Source: Amaurobius ferox
Lineage: Eukaryota; Arthropoda; Arachnida; Araneae; Amaurobiidae
DNA: 64,000 nucleotides
Reading direction: 5' to 3'
Assembly: GCA_951213105.1 (NCBI GenBank)
Contig: OX578146.1
Location: forward strand, 110,099,776 to 110,163,775
Shown here: positions 50,255-61,381 of the stretch, piece after piece
How positions within the stretch are numbered: the stretch's first letter is position 1
Layout: each line of letters starts with the position of its first letter
The notes under the pieces: model-generated
The model's input: the letters and a program-made list of their open reading frames with translations, nothing else
Database searches by the model: none
What the model was told of the DNA's origin: nothing
Position numbers and translations under genes: made by a program

Positions 50255-51335
50255 TCAATATAGCGTTGGTTTACTTCTGGCCTTGATACAAGCTGTTACC
50301 CGACGTGGCATTGATGTCGGATGGTGTTCTGAGAGATGTCGTTCCAAATGATCTCTAATTGACGAGCTAATTCGTCTGCAGTCTGTGATGGTCGCAGGCG
50401 ACGCTTCATCTCAGCCCAAATGTGCTCAATAGGCGAGAGATCTGGGGATCTGGCTGCCCAAGGAAGTGTCGAAAACCCAGACCACCCGACTAACCCAAAG
50501 GTTTACTGCAGCAGTTTGGGTGGTCGGGAACGGTCCGAGGAAGTGTGTAGTAAGCACGCAGACAATCAATAGAGAGGCGTGCCGTGTGTGGCTTGGCATT
50601 ATCTTGCTGAAAAATTAGCCTGGCGTGTTGAGGAAAGAATGGCAATACAACGGGTCGTCGAATGTCGACAACGTACCGCTGTGCTGTGATGGTGTCACGG
50701 AAGACTAGCAAAGGGGGCCGGCTATCAAACGAAATGGCACCCCAGACCATAACTCCCTGTTGTCGGACCGTGTGGAGTGAGACAGTAAGAGCAGGATCCT
50801 GACGATGTCCGGGCTGTCTCCAGACACATCTGCGCTGGTCGTCGGGACTCAGTTCGAAACGGGACTCATCACTGAAGACAATTCGTTCCCAATCCGAGCA
50901 ATTCCAGGTTGATCGGGCCGAGCACCAGAGCGATCGCTGTTGACGGTGCATACTAGTCAGTGGTTGGCGGCGTAATGGGCACCGCGAGTATAGATTCCAC
51001 TCCCGTAGTCTTCTATTAATAGTCTGGGTGGTCACTTTCGTGTTTGTCACACGTTGGGTGGTTAATAACAACGAACCTCGTACTGTCACAGCTGTTCTGA
51101 CAATCTCTCTATCTTCTCTTTCTGTCGTCGCTCCTTTTTGTCAGCGTCAAGCCACACAGGCCGTCCTCTGCCGCTGAAATCTGCCATTCCGGACCCATTC
51201 CTACCAACATCGTCTAATTGCTGCATCGCTCCTACCTAAATGCTGAGCGATTTGTCGGTGTGGCCATCCAGCCTCATGGAGTCCGACCGCACACCCTCTT
51301 TCAAACTCCTTCATATGCTCCTTCATATGCGAATT
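50255..51335 (-). pseudogene. Tc1-like transposase, nearly complete but frameshifted
   Basis: Reading leftward, the helix-turn-helix is at about 51200-51330 (KEFERGCAVGLHEAGW...HLGRSDAAIRRCW). A break around 51090-51200 follows, then a 200-codon block (50490-51089) with VFSDESRFEL (first catalytic Asp) and IFQQDNAKPHTAR (second Asp). The last catalytic block, LPWAARSPDLSPIEHIW, resumes after a 68-bp insertion at 50470-50537. A further small frameshift precedes the C-terminus (MPRRVTACIKARSKPTLY, stop at 50255-50257). All three acidic residues of a DDE transposase are still present across frames, so decay is fairly recent, but no single frame is intact. Confidence 0.88.
50461..50546 (-). repeat. 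68-bp SINE-tail insertion inside the transposase, with 9-bp TSD
   Basis: Bases 50470-50537 interrupt the transposase and are flanked by AGGAAGTGT at 50461-50469 and 50538-50546. The insert (CCCAGACCACCCGACTAACC... then AGTTTGGGTGGTCGGGAA) aligns with the 3' end of the SINE copy at 46745-46805 (CCCAGACCATCTGACCTACC). The 77 added bases shift the reading frame. Confidence 0.7.
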
Positions 51336-52461
51336 CGCCGGCGAGGCATTGTTATAATCAAAGTACGTAAACTCAATCGAAATCCACTGCACGTGTTGTT
51401 ACTAAAAGCGAGATTTGCTCCTTATATACACCACCATGGTGCTCAGTTTGAATGGGCTGTAGTTCCGACTATTCATTCATCGGCTGCGAATTTTTGATCA
51501 ATTGTATATTCGGTCGACAGGTGTTTGCATGTACAGTTTCATTACTATCGGATTATTTTACGGGGTGCGTCGATTTTTTGTCTTAGAGTGTATAAAGCAG
51601 CTAGTTTAATCTAAATCGTAGTCTAATTACGCCCGCCAATACCATTTAATTTATCATAATTTTTGGTTTTGATGTGCGATGTTGTATTTGGTACTTTGTT
51701 TTTATTTTGATGACAAGGAAATGTTAAGCTCAGTTTTGAATGATAAAATGAAAATGTATTAATTTATATTAAAAATCTATTTAAGTATGCTTACCGATAA
51801 AAATAGCAGTTTCAAAGTTTCGGCTAGATTGAAATTTCATTATTTTAATAAATTTGCATATGAAGGCTACAACAGTAATTTGAATATTACAGATCGCTAG
51901 AATTAAAGTTGTAAACATTTACTTATGAATGTGCAACAACATAAAACATTCCTGAGCAATAAAAAATTTTAATTTATGTATGAAAATTAGAAATTATAAA
52001 TTATAAAGACAAATTTATTCAAGACAGATTAGTATGAAATTCAAAAACCAACTTATAATTGTATGACATAACTCATTTATGTTGTGCCAGAGTATAACAT
52101 AAATGGATAATTAAATCATGTCATTTGATATGTTATATTACAATGTATATTATATGCCATATGCAATATTACATATAGTTAGATAATATGTTATACTTAA
52201 TAAGAGTCTGTTTCATGTCATAGACTATTGTACATTTTTGTCAGAATACGAGAAAGTGCCCTCATATCATTTATGGAATTAAAGTAAAAATTATGCAAAA
52301 CATGCAACAAATCCTTTTTTGTACTTTTCTAAAGAGATATGCTTATATAAGTTTTTTAGATATAAGTTTTTTATTTTGTTTAATTAGTGCATTAGCTTTT
52401 ATTATTTGAAAAATGTTATTTAATTTTATTCAAATCATAACATTCAGTTCTCCTTTTCCAG

Positions 52462-52623
52462 ATGATATGCAAAGCATTATGCCCACCGAAGAAAACACTG
52501 ATCTAATGGCAGGGGTTCTAAAGATAGCCCTTGTTTCTGCTTCTGATTCTGGATTGTATGAGTGCGTAGCAGATAATGGCATTCTACCAAGCATAAAGAA
52601 TAATTTTACCATTACCATTCGTG
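52462..52623 (+). CDS. sDscam: Cassette 2 exon 4: second half of Ig2
   Basis: 54 codons, phase 1 in and out, acceptor TCTCCTTTTCCAG and donor CGTG|GTATGA. The peptide begins DDMQSIMPTEEN, contains VLKIALVSASDSGLYEC with the second Ig cysteine (C35) and ends FTITIRG. A NFT sequon lies near the end. It corresponds to the cassette 1 exon at 38675 but is three codons longer before the E strand. The donor is weaker (GTATGA) than in cassette 1. Confidence 0.88.
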
Positions 52624-55600
52624 GTATGACTTAATGATATTTAGTAAATATTGTTATTTGAATATCAATCTCAGATGTTCCTTTTTAACATAATTTGTTT
52701 GAAATTTATTTTTAGTTGGAGTGCTCTAACTATAACATATTTAAAGAATATATATACATAGAGCAACGGACCGGAAAGATTTGAAAAGATTTTTTTAACT
52801 GTCAAAAATGTTTTGAGTTGTAGTTAATATATGAAAAGTAACAAAGAGTATTTATACACATTTATTAGATTAATTTCAATTATTAATTAAATGCTTAATA
52901 TTTCAATTATTAAAATTCAATTATTAAATGCTTATTAAAATTATTAAAATTCAATTATTAATTTCAATTATTAAATGCTTAATATTTTTAAGTGGTAGTA
53001 TTGAAATGTCAAACATACCTACATTTTGAAGTTTTAAGATTTTCTATGCTTCAAATGAGTTTTTACTTATAAAATTTCGCTCAAACAGGAGTTGAAATTA
53101 ATCTGCAATAAAAGCACTGCGTTTATAGCAGCATGACAGTGTGATAAAAGCATCAACTAGTCTCAAATAAAAAATAATACCTTTCAATCAGTATAAAGAG
53201 ACAGAAGAATCGTACCAATCAAAGGTACAAGCATGTCTTTTTATAGACTGAGCAACCGCACCAGCAAAGAGTAAAACATGACAGGCGTACTTAACTTTTG
53301 CTACCTAAAGAAGAAAACTTTTTTTCATTTGAGACCGGATGATATTTTCATCAACACTGTGTATTGTTATAAGTTTTTTCTTGTCTGAATATGTTGAGTG
53401 TTGAAACTCTGTCCCCCAATTTTTTTTTCAAATAATTTGGTTAAATTACGGTCAATGTTTTGAAATACTACAAAGTGTTTTCTATGTGTGTATTATTATT
53501 AACCAGACATGTTCATTTTCATTTGAGAATGGATATTTGAAAAACTAATATTGATTTATAAAAGTGTATAGAATTTTATAGCAATCAAAACTTGTAAATT
53601 TCATAACTAAAATCCATAACATTTTTCTCAGACGATTTTTTTTAATAAAAAAACTAAGCTCTTGTTAATGACAATTTTCACCTTGAATGTTAATGGGAGG
53701 GGGGGGGGGGTACTCTGTGTAGTTCTGAAATTGGTTTTCGAATTAAAAATTAACGTTTCATCGATTTCGAATTGTTCCAGTTCGAATTGTTCCATCTCTT
53801 TCCAGTTTTACGTAGAAGTTCTAATATTCGCACATGCATTTGTTTTGTCGAGCTACGAGTATTTCTTTAGGTGCTAAGAAACTGATATTACATTATCTGA
53901 TTTTTAATAGTTGCTGATTGCGAAATGTAAATATTTTTGCAATAATCTACATAGTTATGATATTCTGGTGTTCTTAAGCTTCTTAGACACACAATTGTGC
54001 TTAAGCCTAACATAGTGTGGATACTTTATCATGCATTGGAGTTGTCAGTTGAAAATTAATACAACTGTTGATTTTATAGAGGTAAATTTGTGAAAAACGC
54101 AAGAATATAACGTCAGTTTAAGTTGATATTTACTGTGATGCTTTTATGTAAAAAGTTCATTTATTATATTACCAATTAAAGTTTTGTGAGCCTTCCATAT
54201 TAGTATACATTTGAAAATTTAGAATTATAAATGTACTTATTTAAATATTTAAAATAACGTTATTGGAAGTTTAATATTGCATATTTTTGTTACAATAAAT
54301 ATGAAAAAGACTTGTGAATAATTCTTTTGATATATATATATATGTATATATATCAAAAGAATTATCCACAAGACATATTAGTTGGTTTTACAGATACAAT
54401 TTCATACCATTTATATTGAAATAAATAGTTAGATCGACGTGTGCTTCAAAGTGGAAAAATAACACGCAATTCTTTTATAAATATTTGTAAAACATCTATA
54501 TATTTATATTTTGACATCAGTTCTAGTACAACAAATCTACCAATGTTTTACAAGGATTAGATTTGTTAAGTTGTTTTCATTTTGCGCACAATGACTTAAC
54601 TTGGAAATTGACAGAAAAGTCGAGAAGAAACTGAGGCTTGTGTTATCTACGAGTATGGATCTAAAAAATACTGTACTTTAGTAAAAAAAATTAAACGTAT
54701 TTGGGTGTTCTAATGTGTTTTTAGTTTAACTTTTGTGTTTCAGTTTAACTTTTAGGCAGTTGACTTTCATACTTTCTATAATGTTTTTAAAAGAGTTTTG
54801 CATTATACCAAATGAATGCAAAATTTTTCTTGAATCTATTTTGTTTCCGATATTTAATTATAAAGAAACATAAAACGTTGCTAGTGCAATTAAATAAATT
54901 TAACTTCATTTGTCATAGTGATTTTTATTTAATTTTGTAGTGTTTTCCATTATTTTCTATAATATAATTTGTTTCAATACTTAGTTTCGTCATACTTAGG
55001 TTTGCCCATGACGATGCAGATAATTGATAAAAAATCTGACAATTGTATTTCAATGTATGTGCTAAGCTTATCAAGTGTTGCTTATGATAATTGAATGATG
55101 AAACATGTATGATATTTTTTAATTATATGTTTGTATAACTATTATTTCAGTCGTAGCTATTTGGTGTTAATTTTCACGATGTAACCATTGACATTTAAGT
55201 TATGTCACTTGTAGTTTCTAACAATTTTCAATGCTTTTTATTAAATACAAACTGCTCACAAATGAAATAACAAGAAATATTTTATATTAATTTATATTAT
55301 ACTTTTATTCTAAAGCTCCATTGCTTTCAAATAACATTTTCTGAATTGGTGTGTAATGCGGTTTTTTAATAAAGGGAATTGCACTTTATGCTATTAACGT
55401 AAAAACGTAAATTTTAACTAAAAGTTTTGGGCAATAAAACTGTTTTAATGAGTATTTAATCAAGCATTTTAATTTATTTTCAGATTTATATACTGTTCTT
55501 ATTACGAATAAAACTCAAGGTACTTTATATTTGACTTTATGAATAAATGAATATATATTCATTAGTAATTACCCACTCTAATTTTGTCGCTGAAATATTC

Positions 55601-55847
55601 TATATGGTTTCACTGTAGAGAATAAGTAATATTACAGAATCATATAAAAATTGCAATTTTCTGGTTAAAATATGTTATGTGGTTCTGCTATTGAGAATTA
55701 ATGCTGTTTTAGAAAGATGGCATGATGGTTTTGCGTGTTTTTGAATGTGCAAGAGGAACATTAATTCCACCAGTTGAATTATAAAATAGTATAATTTTCT
55801 AAGGTTATTTAATAAGTATTTTCTTATGCGTTTAGTTTAACATTTTG
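52624..55847 (+). other. Inter-cassette spacer 2
   Basis: AT-rich, with an ATTATTAAAATTCAATT-type low-complexity stretch at 52870-52990, a G-homopolymer at 53698-53710 and a perfect-looking hairpin at 54311-54372. No exon was recognised. The 71-codon frame at 53662-53877 has no support. Confidence 0.6.
54311..54372. repeat. 62-bp palindrome around a TA-rich core
   Basis: CTTGTGAATAATTCTTTTGA on the left is mirrored by TCAAAAGAATTATCCACAAG on the right with one mismatch, separated by TATATATATATATGTATATA. It would extrude as a cruciform or fold as an RNA hairpin. Confidence 0.95.
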
Positions 55848-55863
55848 TCAAAGTGTGGCGCTG
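55848..55863 (+). promoter_or_regulatory. Cassette 3 promoter element, CTCF-core-like
   Basis: TCAAAGTGTGGCGCTG, 209 bases before the cassette 3 ATG. It agrees with the cassette 2 element at 13 of 16 bases and shares GTGGCGCTR with both others. CGCCATGTT follows at 55917, as in cassette 2. Function is inferred. Confidence 0.55.
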
Positions 55864-56072
55864 TTGTTCCAGTTTTCTGACTATAAAAATTCAAGAAACT
55901 ATCGATGAATCGTAATCGCCATGTTATGCCTTTAAACACTCTCATTCATCGTTTAAGCGTCACTCTATGCTGTCTTCCCGTATTAAGGAATTATTTCTAT
56001 ATTTTTTAATAAATTACCCAAATTATACTTAGTCTTGTTTTTTTTTTGTGTTACTTTAAACTGTTTTGGATC

Positions 56073-56145
56073 ATGGAAAATTTGAGTTCTTTTCAGACTT
56101 TAGTACTGCTGATAACTTTAGCATCAGCCCCATTTTGCATAGCAG
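56073..56145 (+). CDS. sDscam: Cassette 3 exon 1: signal peptide
   Basis: An ATG opens 24 codons plus one base. The leader MENLSSFQTLVLLITLAS is followed by APFCIAG, with donor AGCAG|GTAAGT in phase 1. It is a hydrophobic leader of ordinary length. The CIAG end is similar to CLAG of cassette 2, again pairing cassettes 2 and 3. Confidence 0.8.
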
Positions 56146-58721
56146 GTAAGTCTTTCGTTGATATATCTATATAATATTATACCTATATAATTTGAAAATT
56201 TCAGATTAAGAAATTATTTATTCTAGTTAAGTTTTTGTTCCTGAAATTGTGTTATAGTTTTATCAATGTTTTGGGTATGAGGCGAATCATTTCAGAACGC
56301 TTATAATTTTCATCAAATGTTTGACAAGTATTAATAAACGTAATGTGATCTAAATATTTGTTATTTGTAAGAGTTATGAAACTGTATGTTGTATTTTTAG
56401 TTATATTGAAGTCCTTTAAATTTAAAATGATGTATGTAATGTAATCCTAGACTTTAAATTTGAACGCGATATCTTTAAACGTTTATAAAAATATTCAGTT
56501 CTGATTTATTGAAATTTTTTTAAATATCTATAAAATCTATAAACTTTATACCTCAGTTTCGGAATATTCCCAATAAGTAAAATTTAAAGAACTTAAATAT
56601 CATTAAGGTGAAAAATGTTCTAAATATTTGCGAAATTTTTGGGTCCGATGTCTATCATATTACTTTCAAAAACTAAAGATATTACTTGCTTATCCCACTT
56701 GTCTTAGTCTTAGCTAGACTAAATCAAAATACAATTACTCCTGAGTTTGTCTCGTGTTTTCTAAAATTGTCAAATAAAGTAAATCTCCATACGTTTATTT
56801 TTGCATTACCTGTTTGATCACATTTTATGGTTTATTTGTTTTGTTATTTGCAGATTCGTGTAACTGCATATGTCAAAAATGAAACACCACAATTACTAAT
56901 TAACATATTAAAATTATTCTAGTTACTATTTTATAATTCTGAGTGATTTCCGAACAAAGTTACTTTGAGGTTTGAGAAAATTAAAACTTTCGTTTAATGT
57001 GAATAAAACCTTAGTTTTTGTATAAATACTGTTTACAATATGTTATCAAAGTATCTTTCCTTGATAACATATTGTAACCTATTATGAACAATTTTATTTA
57101 AGATATATATAGAAATAAAACGTTATATGCGTTGTAGAGCGTTATATGCGTTGTAAACTATATTCATCCCCACATATAATAAAAGATTACAGAACTGAGC
57201 GCTGGAATTCTGGAAATTCTATCAAGCAGATTTTGAGAGAGGGCTTCATTAAGAGGCTATAATGTACGAGTAGAAAAACTAGTTTCTAATACTTCCTTAA
57301 AGAAAGCAGGCACATGAAAATTAGATGACTGAAATTGTTTCGAGGGAATTGATCCCTCTTCTTCAGGTTAAAGAGGGTTTTCTGAACAATTGTTAAGAAA
57401 GAACTATATTTCTTAGCGATTGTTAGACAGTTCTTTCTTAGCGGTTGGTTGTTGGTAGACAATTATTTCTTAGCGGTTTGAAGACGCTGTTTGACCTGAG
57501 AAAGATGGATCAAAACTCCCTCGAAACAATTATGGTCACAATATGGTAATTTTCTTATGCCTGTTTTTTAAGAATTAATAGAAAGTTTTATTCTCACAAT
57601 CAGTAGTTTTATTTATTGCGATGTAAAAGTAGGTTAAATTCAAGGACCAGAATTTTAGGTTTCATAATTTTATTCTCTATTTCGTGACTTAAAGAAGCAT
57701 TTTTGAATTGTCGTAATCTCCCGAGATACTTACCAAAGAATAAAAATACCTGGAGAATTATATATATTAGTGTTAAATTGGTGTGGTTATATTTGTTTTT
57801 CTTTCAAATATTTCATATAGAAAAAGCATTTAGTTGATTCTGTTAAACACATTCATTATTATATTTCTGTTTGTACTTTGAATATTATGGCTTATTTTTA
57901 CAAATATCCCTACCAGTTCAATTTTTCATTTGTGCCAAGAATATTTTTATCAACGTGATAACGTAAGTAAAATTTGCTATATAGATCATAGTTGAAATTC
58001 AAATAAGATGATTCCTATAGTTAAAATTCAAAATTATATTCAATGACACTCAAGGTTTTTCATATTTCAATAATAAAAGTCTTCTAAATTGATATTAAAA
58101 ATTAATTCAATTCTCGCTACTTTGGTAACCAGAATTGAATTCATTAGTCCATGTAAATATATAAGGCTTATGAAGACAAAATTGAGTCGGGCAAATTTTA
58201 GCCGGTTATCGAGTAAACATTGTGTTCAAGTGAGACTTGCCGTGAGTATAATTTTAATTTTCTTTTACTGTCAAGTGCCTGGCCATTTTGAAAAAAAAAT
58301 TCTTTTACTTTAAATTAAATAACATTTATTTAGTATTGTCTTTATATAAAAACCATTTCTTATGTAATATTCGCAGTGAATTTTGTAAAATCTAGTGAGT
58401 TTTGTGTTGTCTTGAAATGTAGTTTCAATATTTTAAATCGAATTATTATATAATAAAATTCAACCTTTTCATGACATGCATCAAATTAACAAACATCGAA
58501 TATCTACTACCTGAATATGATAGATGCATTTGAAGTTCAAACTACGTATTTAAATGCAATACTTGTAGTATTCTGAAGACATTATGTCCTACATTTGTGA
58601 CAAATTTAATTTTAGAACTAATCGAACATTAAAAGTTGTCATTATGCATAACAAAATACTCATTATCAATGAAACATAAATTGTATTTTGAAATTTCAAT
58701 ATTACTTAATTGATATTACAG
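56146..58721 (+). other. Cassette 3 intron 1 (2576 bp)
   Basis: AT-rich, with one fold-back repeat (57282-57584). Its length is almost the same as cassette 2 intron 1 (2607 bp). No cryptic exon was seen; the 74-codon frame at 58089-58313 is unsupported. Confidence 0.7.
57282..57584. repeat. Fold-back repeat, ~92-bp arms
   Basis: Left arm 57282-57372 (GTTTCTAATACTTCCTTAA ... ATTGTTTCGAGGGAATTGAT ... TTCAGG) is the imperfect reverse complement of right arm 57491-57584 (CCTGAGAAAG ... CTCCCTCGAAACAATTATGG ... TTAAGAATTAATAGAAAG). The loop carries a degenerate TTCTTAGCGGTTTG/TTCTTAGCGATTG repeat. Confidence 0.75.
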
Positions 58722-59006
58722 AATCTCCTAAAATCAAGAAATTTCAGTTCGACGACAATATCAAAGAAGGCGAAGTAGCTTCTGTCATGTGCTTATCTTC
58801 TTCAGCACAGAAGCCTGTGACATTCAGATGGGAAAAGAATGACCAACCGATTCACAGCAGCTCTCAGAATCCAAGAATTGAAGATAGTACTATTTATTCA
58901 GTTCTTGTATTCGATTCAGTCAAATCGACTGATGATGGCAACTACTCTTGCATTGTGTCCAGTTCCATGGGTCGAGATAAGCATACTGCCCAACTCTTTG
59001 TTAAAG
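58722..59006 (+). CDS. sDscam: Cassette 3 exon 2: variable Ig1 domain
   Basis: 95 codons, phase 1 in and out, acceptor TTGATATTACAG and donor AAAG|GTAAAC. The peptide begins ESPKIKKFQFDDNI. The Ig signature is C24 (ASVMC), W37 (TFRWEKND) and DDGNYSC with Y75 and C77. One NYS sequon is present. Strong similarity to the cassette 2 Ig1 lies in the N-terminal 17 residues and around SVLV(I/F)DSV, while the C-D and D-E loops differ, as expected for recognition surfaces. The Ig2 exons of this cassette were searched for up to 64000 and not found, so they lie to the right. Confidence 0.9.
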
Positions 59007-60333
59007 GTAAACAATTCAATTTGGTTCAAATTTCAATTTAAATGTAATATAGCGAAGTTTTGATAAACAAATATTGCTAACTTTTGTTGCTATAAAAACA
59101 CATAATGTTTTTTATCAAACTATTAATTATAAAATTTTAATTACTTGAGACTTATATGATGAAATCTGTTTTTTAATGAAAAATGCATTGAAATATTTCA
59201 AACATTTTGAATTACCATTGCATTTGCTGACAAAATATGGATGCATTTTACTTGTGATTAGTGAAAAATTGCTGTTTAGTAAAGGGAAAAAAGTCATTTG
59301 AAGAAAAGATACTATTAACGTACAAAATAGAATAAATAACTCAAATAATTCAATAATAAAAATAACAAAAATTTTAAAAGTTAAACTGATTCATTGAATA
59401 TTTATTTGATCTAAATTAAGTTTTCATATTTCTTCAGGTATTTTATTTATTAGAAAATTAGTTGTACATTTCAAGGTACTTACAAAAACAAAGAAATACA
59501 ATTGTTTAATTATGGAATAACATGGCATTGGAGATTTATACAACACAAAATAACTTTTCAATGTTGTGTATGTATTAATATATATCTGCTCGTATTCCTA
59601 TCATTTATGTTGTGGTGTGTTTTTCTACATTTGTTAACATATAACTTTGATAAGCTTTGTTACTCAATAAGTTTTGTTAAGTAAGTGCTCCATGAAGACA
59701 CTATATGGTCCTATGAATTACTATAGATTTCTTAAGTGAATCTCTTCCTATTTTTTTCAATAACAATTTTAAAATATATAAATAACTAGATAAAAGGGGT
59801 TAATTCTCGTTATGCACGGATAAAAAATTATTGAAATTAATCTTTGTATCAGTATAATGACTTAAAAAAGTAATGAAACTACATAAAAGCGCACATTAGG
59901 TAATAAAGCATGCACAATTATGTACTAATTATACATATACTAGAAAATGTAGCTGGCGTTTCCCAGGCGTTAAAGCAGAGATTGAATTTATTTATTAGTG
60001 GTAAAAAATGAATATTTGCTGGTTTTATTAGAAACCTGATACATACGATTTTCGCTAGCATCAATTTTTGTAACGGTAATTTGCACTTTGTGTAATTAAT
60101 TATTTAGATTTTAAAGCGCTTATATTTAGATTTCAATATTTGAAACTTTGAAATGCTTTGTTTGCATTTAAATATGCAAATGCAGACATTTTGTTTGCTC
60201 TAAAACAATTAAAATGTTGCTCTAAAATAATTTTTAAATGTATTTGCTAATAGATGGAGATACCGATCAGCTGCCTGTAAGAACGGGACCAGAATCTTTC
60301 GGATGTTAAAAATTAGTAATACATTTATACCTT

Positions 60334-61122
60334 AAAAAAATCTGATGTGGGCAACACATGGCTTTCCTTATATAATGTAATGAATTTACTACTTTTACAG
60401 TAAAAAAATAGGTTTTTCTTATAGTAGATACTAATATTCTTTCCAAGATATTGAATTTTCGACAATTAGTCGTCATTTTCATTGATATAGCGTCATTTTT
60501 ATCCATTTGGCGAGATTTTCGTTAATTTGGCAACATTTAAAAAATCGCCAAGTTGGCGACATTCCGCCAAATTCGTCGCCAAAATCTCGCCAAGCGTTAG
60601 GGACGGAGAAATAAGTTATTCTTACAACAGATAAATGACTATTGGCGTTCAAATACAAAAGTATTATTCAAAGAATCTTTATTCATGAATGGAAAGAGCT
60701 AGATCCACGAGAATGATGTCACCCAATTTATCGCAATTTATTACATATGAAAAGTGAACATGTTTTTCAACAGGATTTTTTTTTTTTTATTTTATATGAC
60801 TTTTTGATAATGTTTTTGAAAAATGTACAATATCTCGAGAACGTTTCATGTTAGCGCTCTAAAATTGATGTCAATCGTTTTCTAATGAAAAATTATATAG
60901 GAAATGTCTATTTGCGTTACTTTTTTTGTGGTTTTGATTTTTTGACGATTTTTTCAAATTTTATTCGACAATTTAGGGGGGTTCTGAACATTCGATTACG
61001 TATAAAAACAATAGGCTTCCAATGTTTACGGATTGTGATTTTTGTACCAAATTTGGTTCGAATCGGTCCATTCGTTCGTCAGTTATCGTCTCCACAGACT
61101 CACTGACACACACACACACATA

Positions 61123-61170
<48 letters not shown>

Positions 61171-61269
61171 TCATTTCAAAAATGTTTGATTCGTGATCAG
61201 GGATGCTTGAAACGTGCTCTCCCGTCGAAAACTCGATTTCGAATTTTCGACCCCGTCACAATACTTTCC
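60334..61269 (+). repeat. Hairpin-ended element, forward copy
   Basis: Head TCTGATGTGGGCAACACATG at 60341, the GGCGACATTCCGCC block, (CA)n at about 61106-61166, and the right end CGACCCCGTCACAATACTTTCC where the terminal hairpin is cut off and replaced by a rearranged repeat of the same words. Confidence 0.85.
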
Positions 61270-61302
61270 GTCACAATACTTTCGACCCCGTCACAATCGC
61301 TG

Positions 61303-61341
61303 CAAGCATACCTGATCACGAATCAAACATTTTTGAAGTGA

Positions 61342-61381
<40 letters not shown>

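Larger units (their letters stand above)
50097..51592 (-). mobile_element. Tc1-like transposon, near full length, with 30-bp TIRs
   Basis: The left end starts TACACTCTTAAGATAAAAAA (50097) and the reverse complement of the right end (51563-51592) starts TACACTCTAAGACAAAAAAT. TA dinucleotides lie at both borders. The 1.5-kb size is normal for Tc1-like elements. It is a different lineage from the 45.2 kb element (unrelated TIRs) and is inserted in the opposite orientation to the host gene. Confidence 0.9.
49309..52461 (+). other. Cassette 2 intron 3 (3153 bp)
   Basis: Contains a near full-length Tc1-like transposon (50097-51592). The remaining sequence is AT-rich with nothing recognised. Confidence 0.7.
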
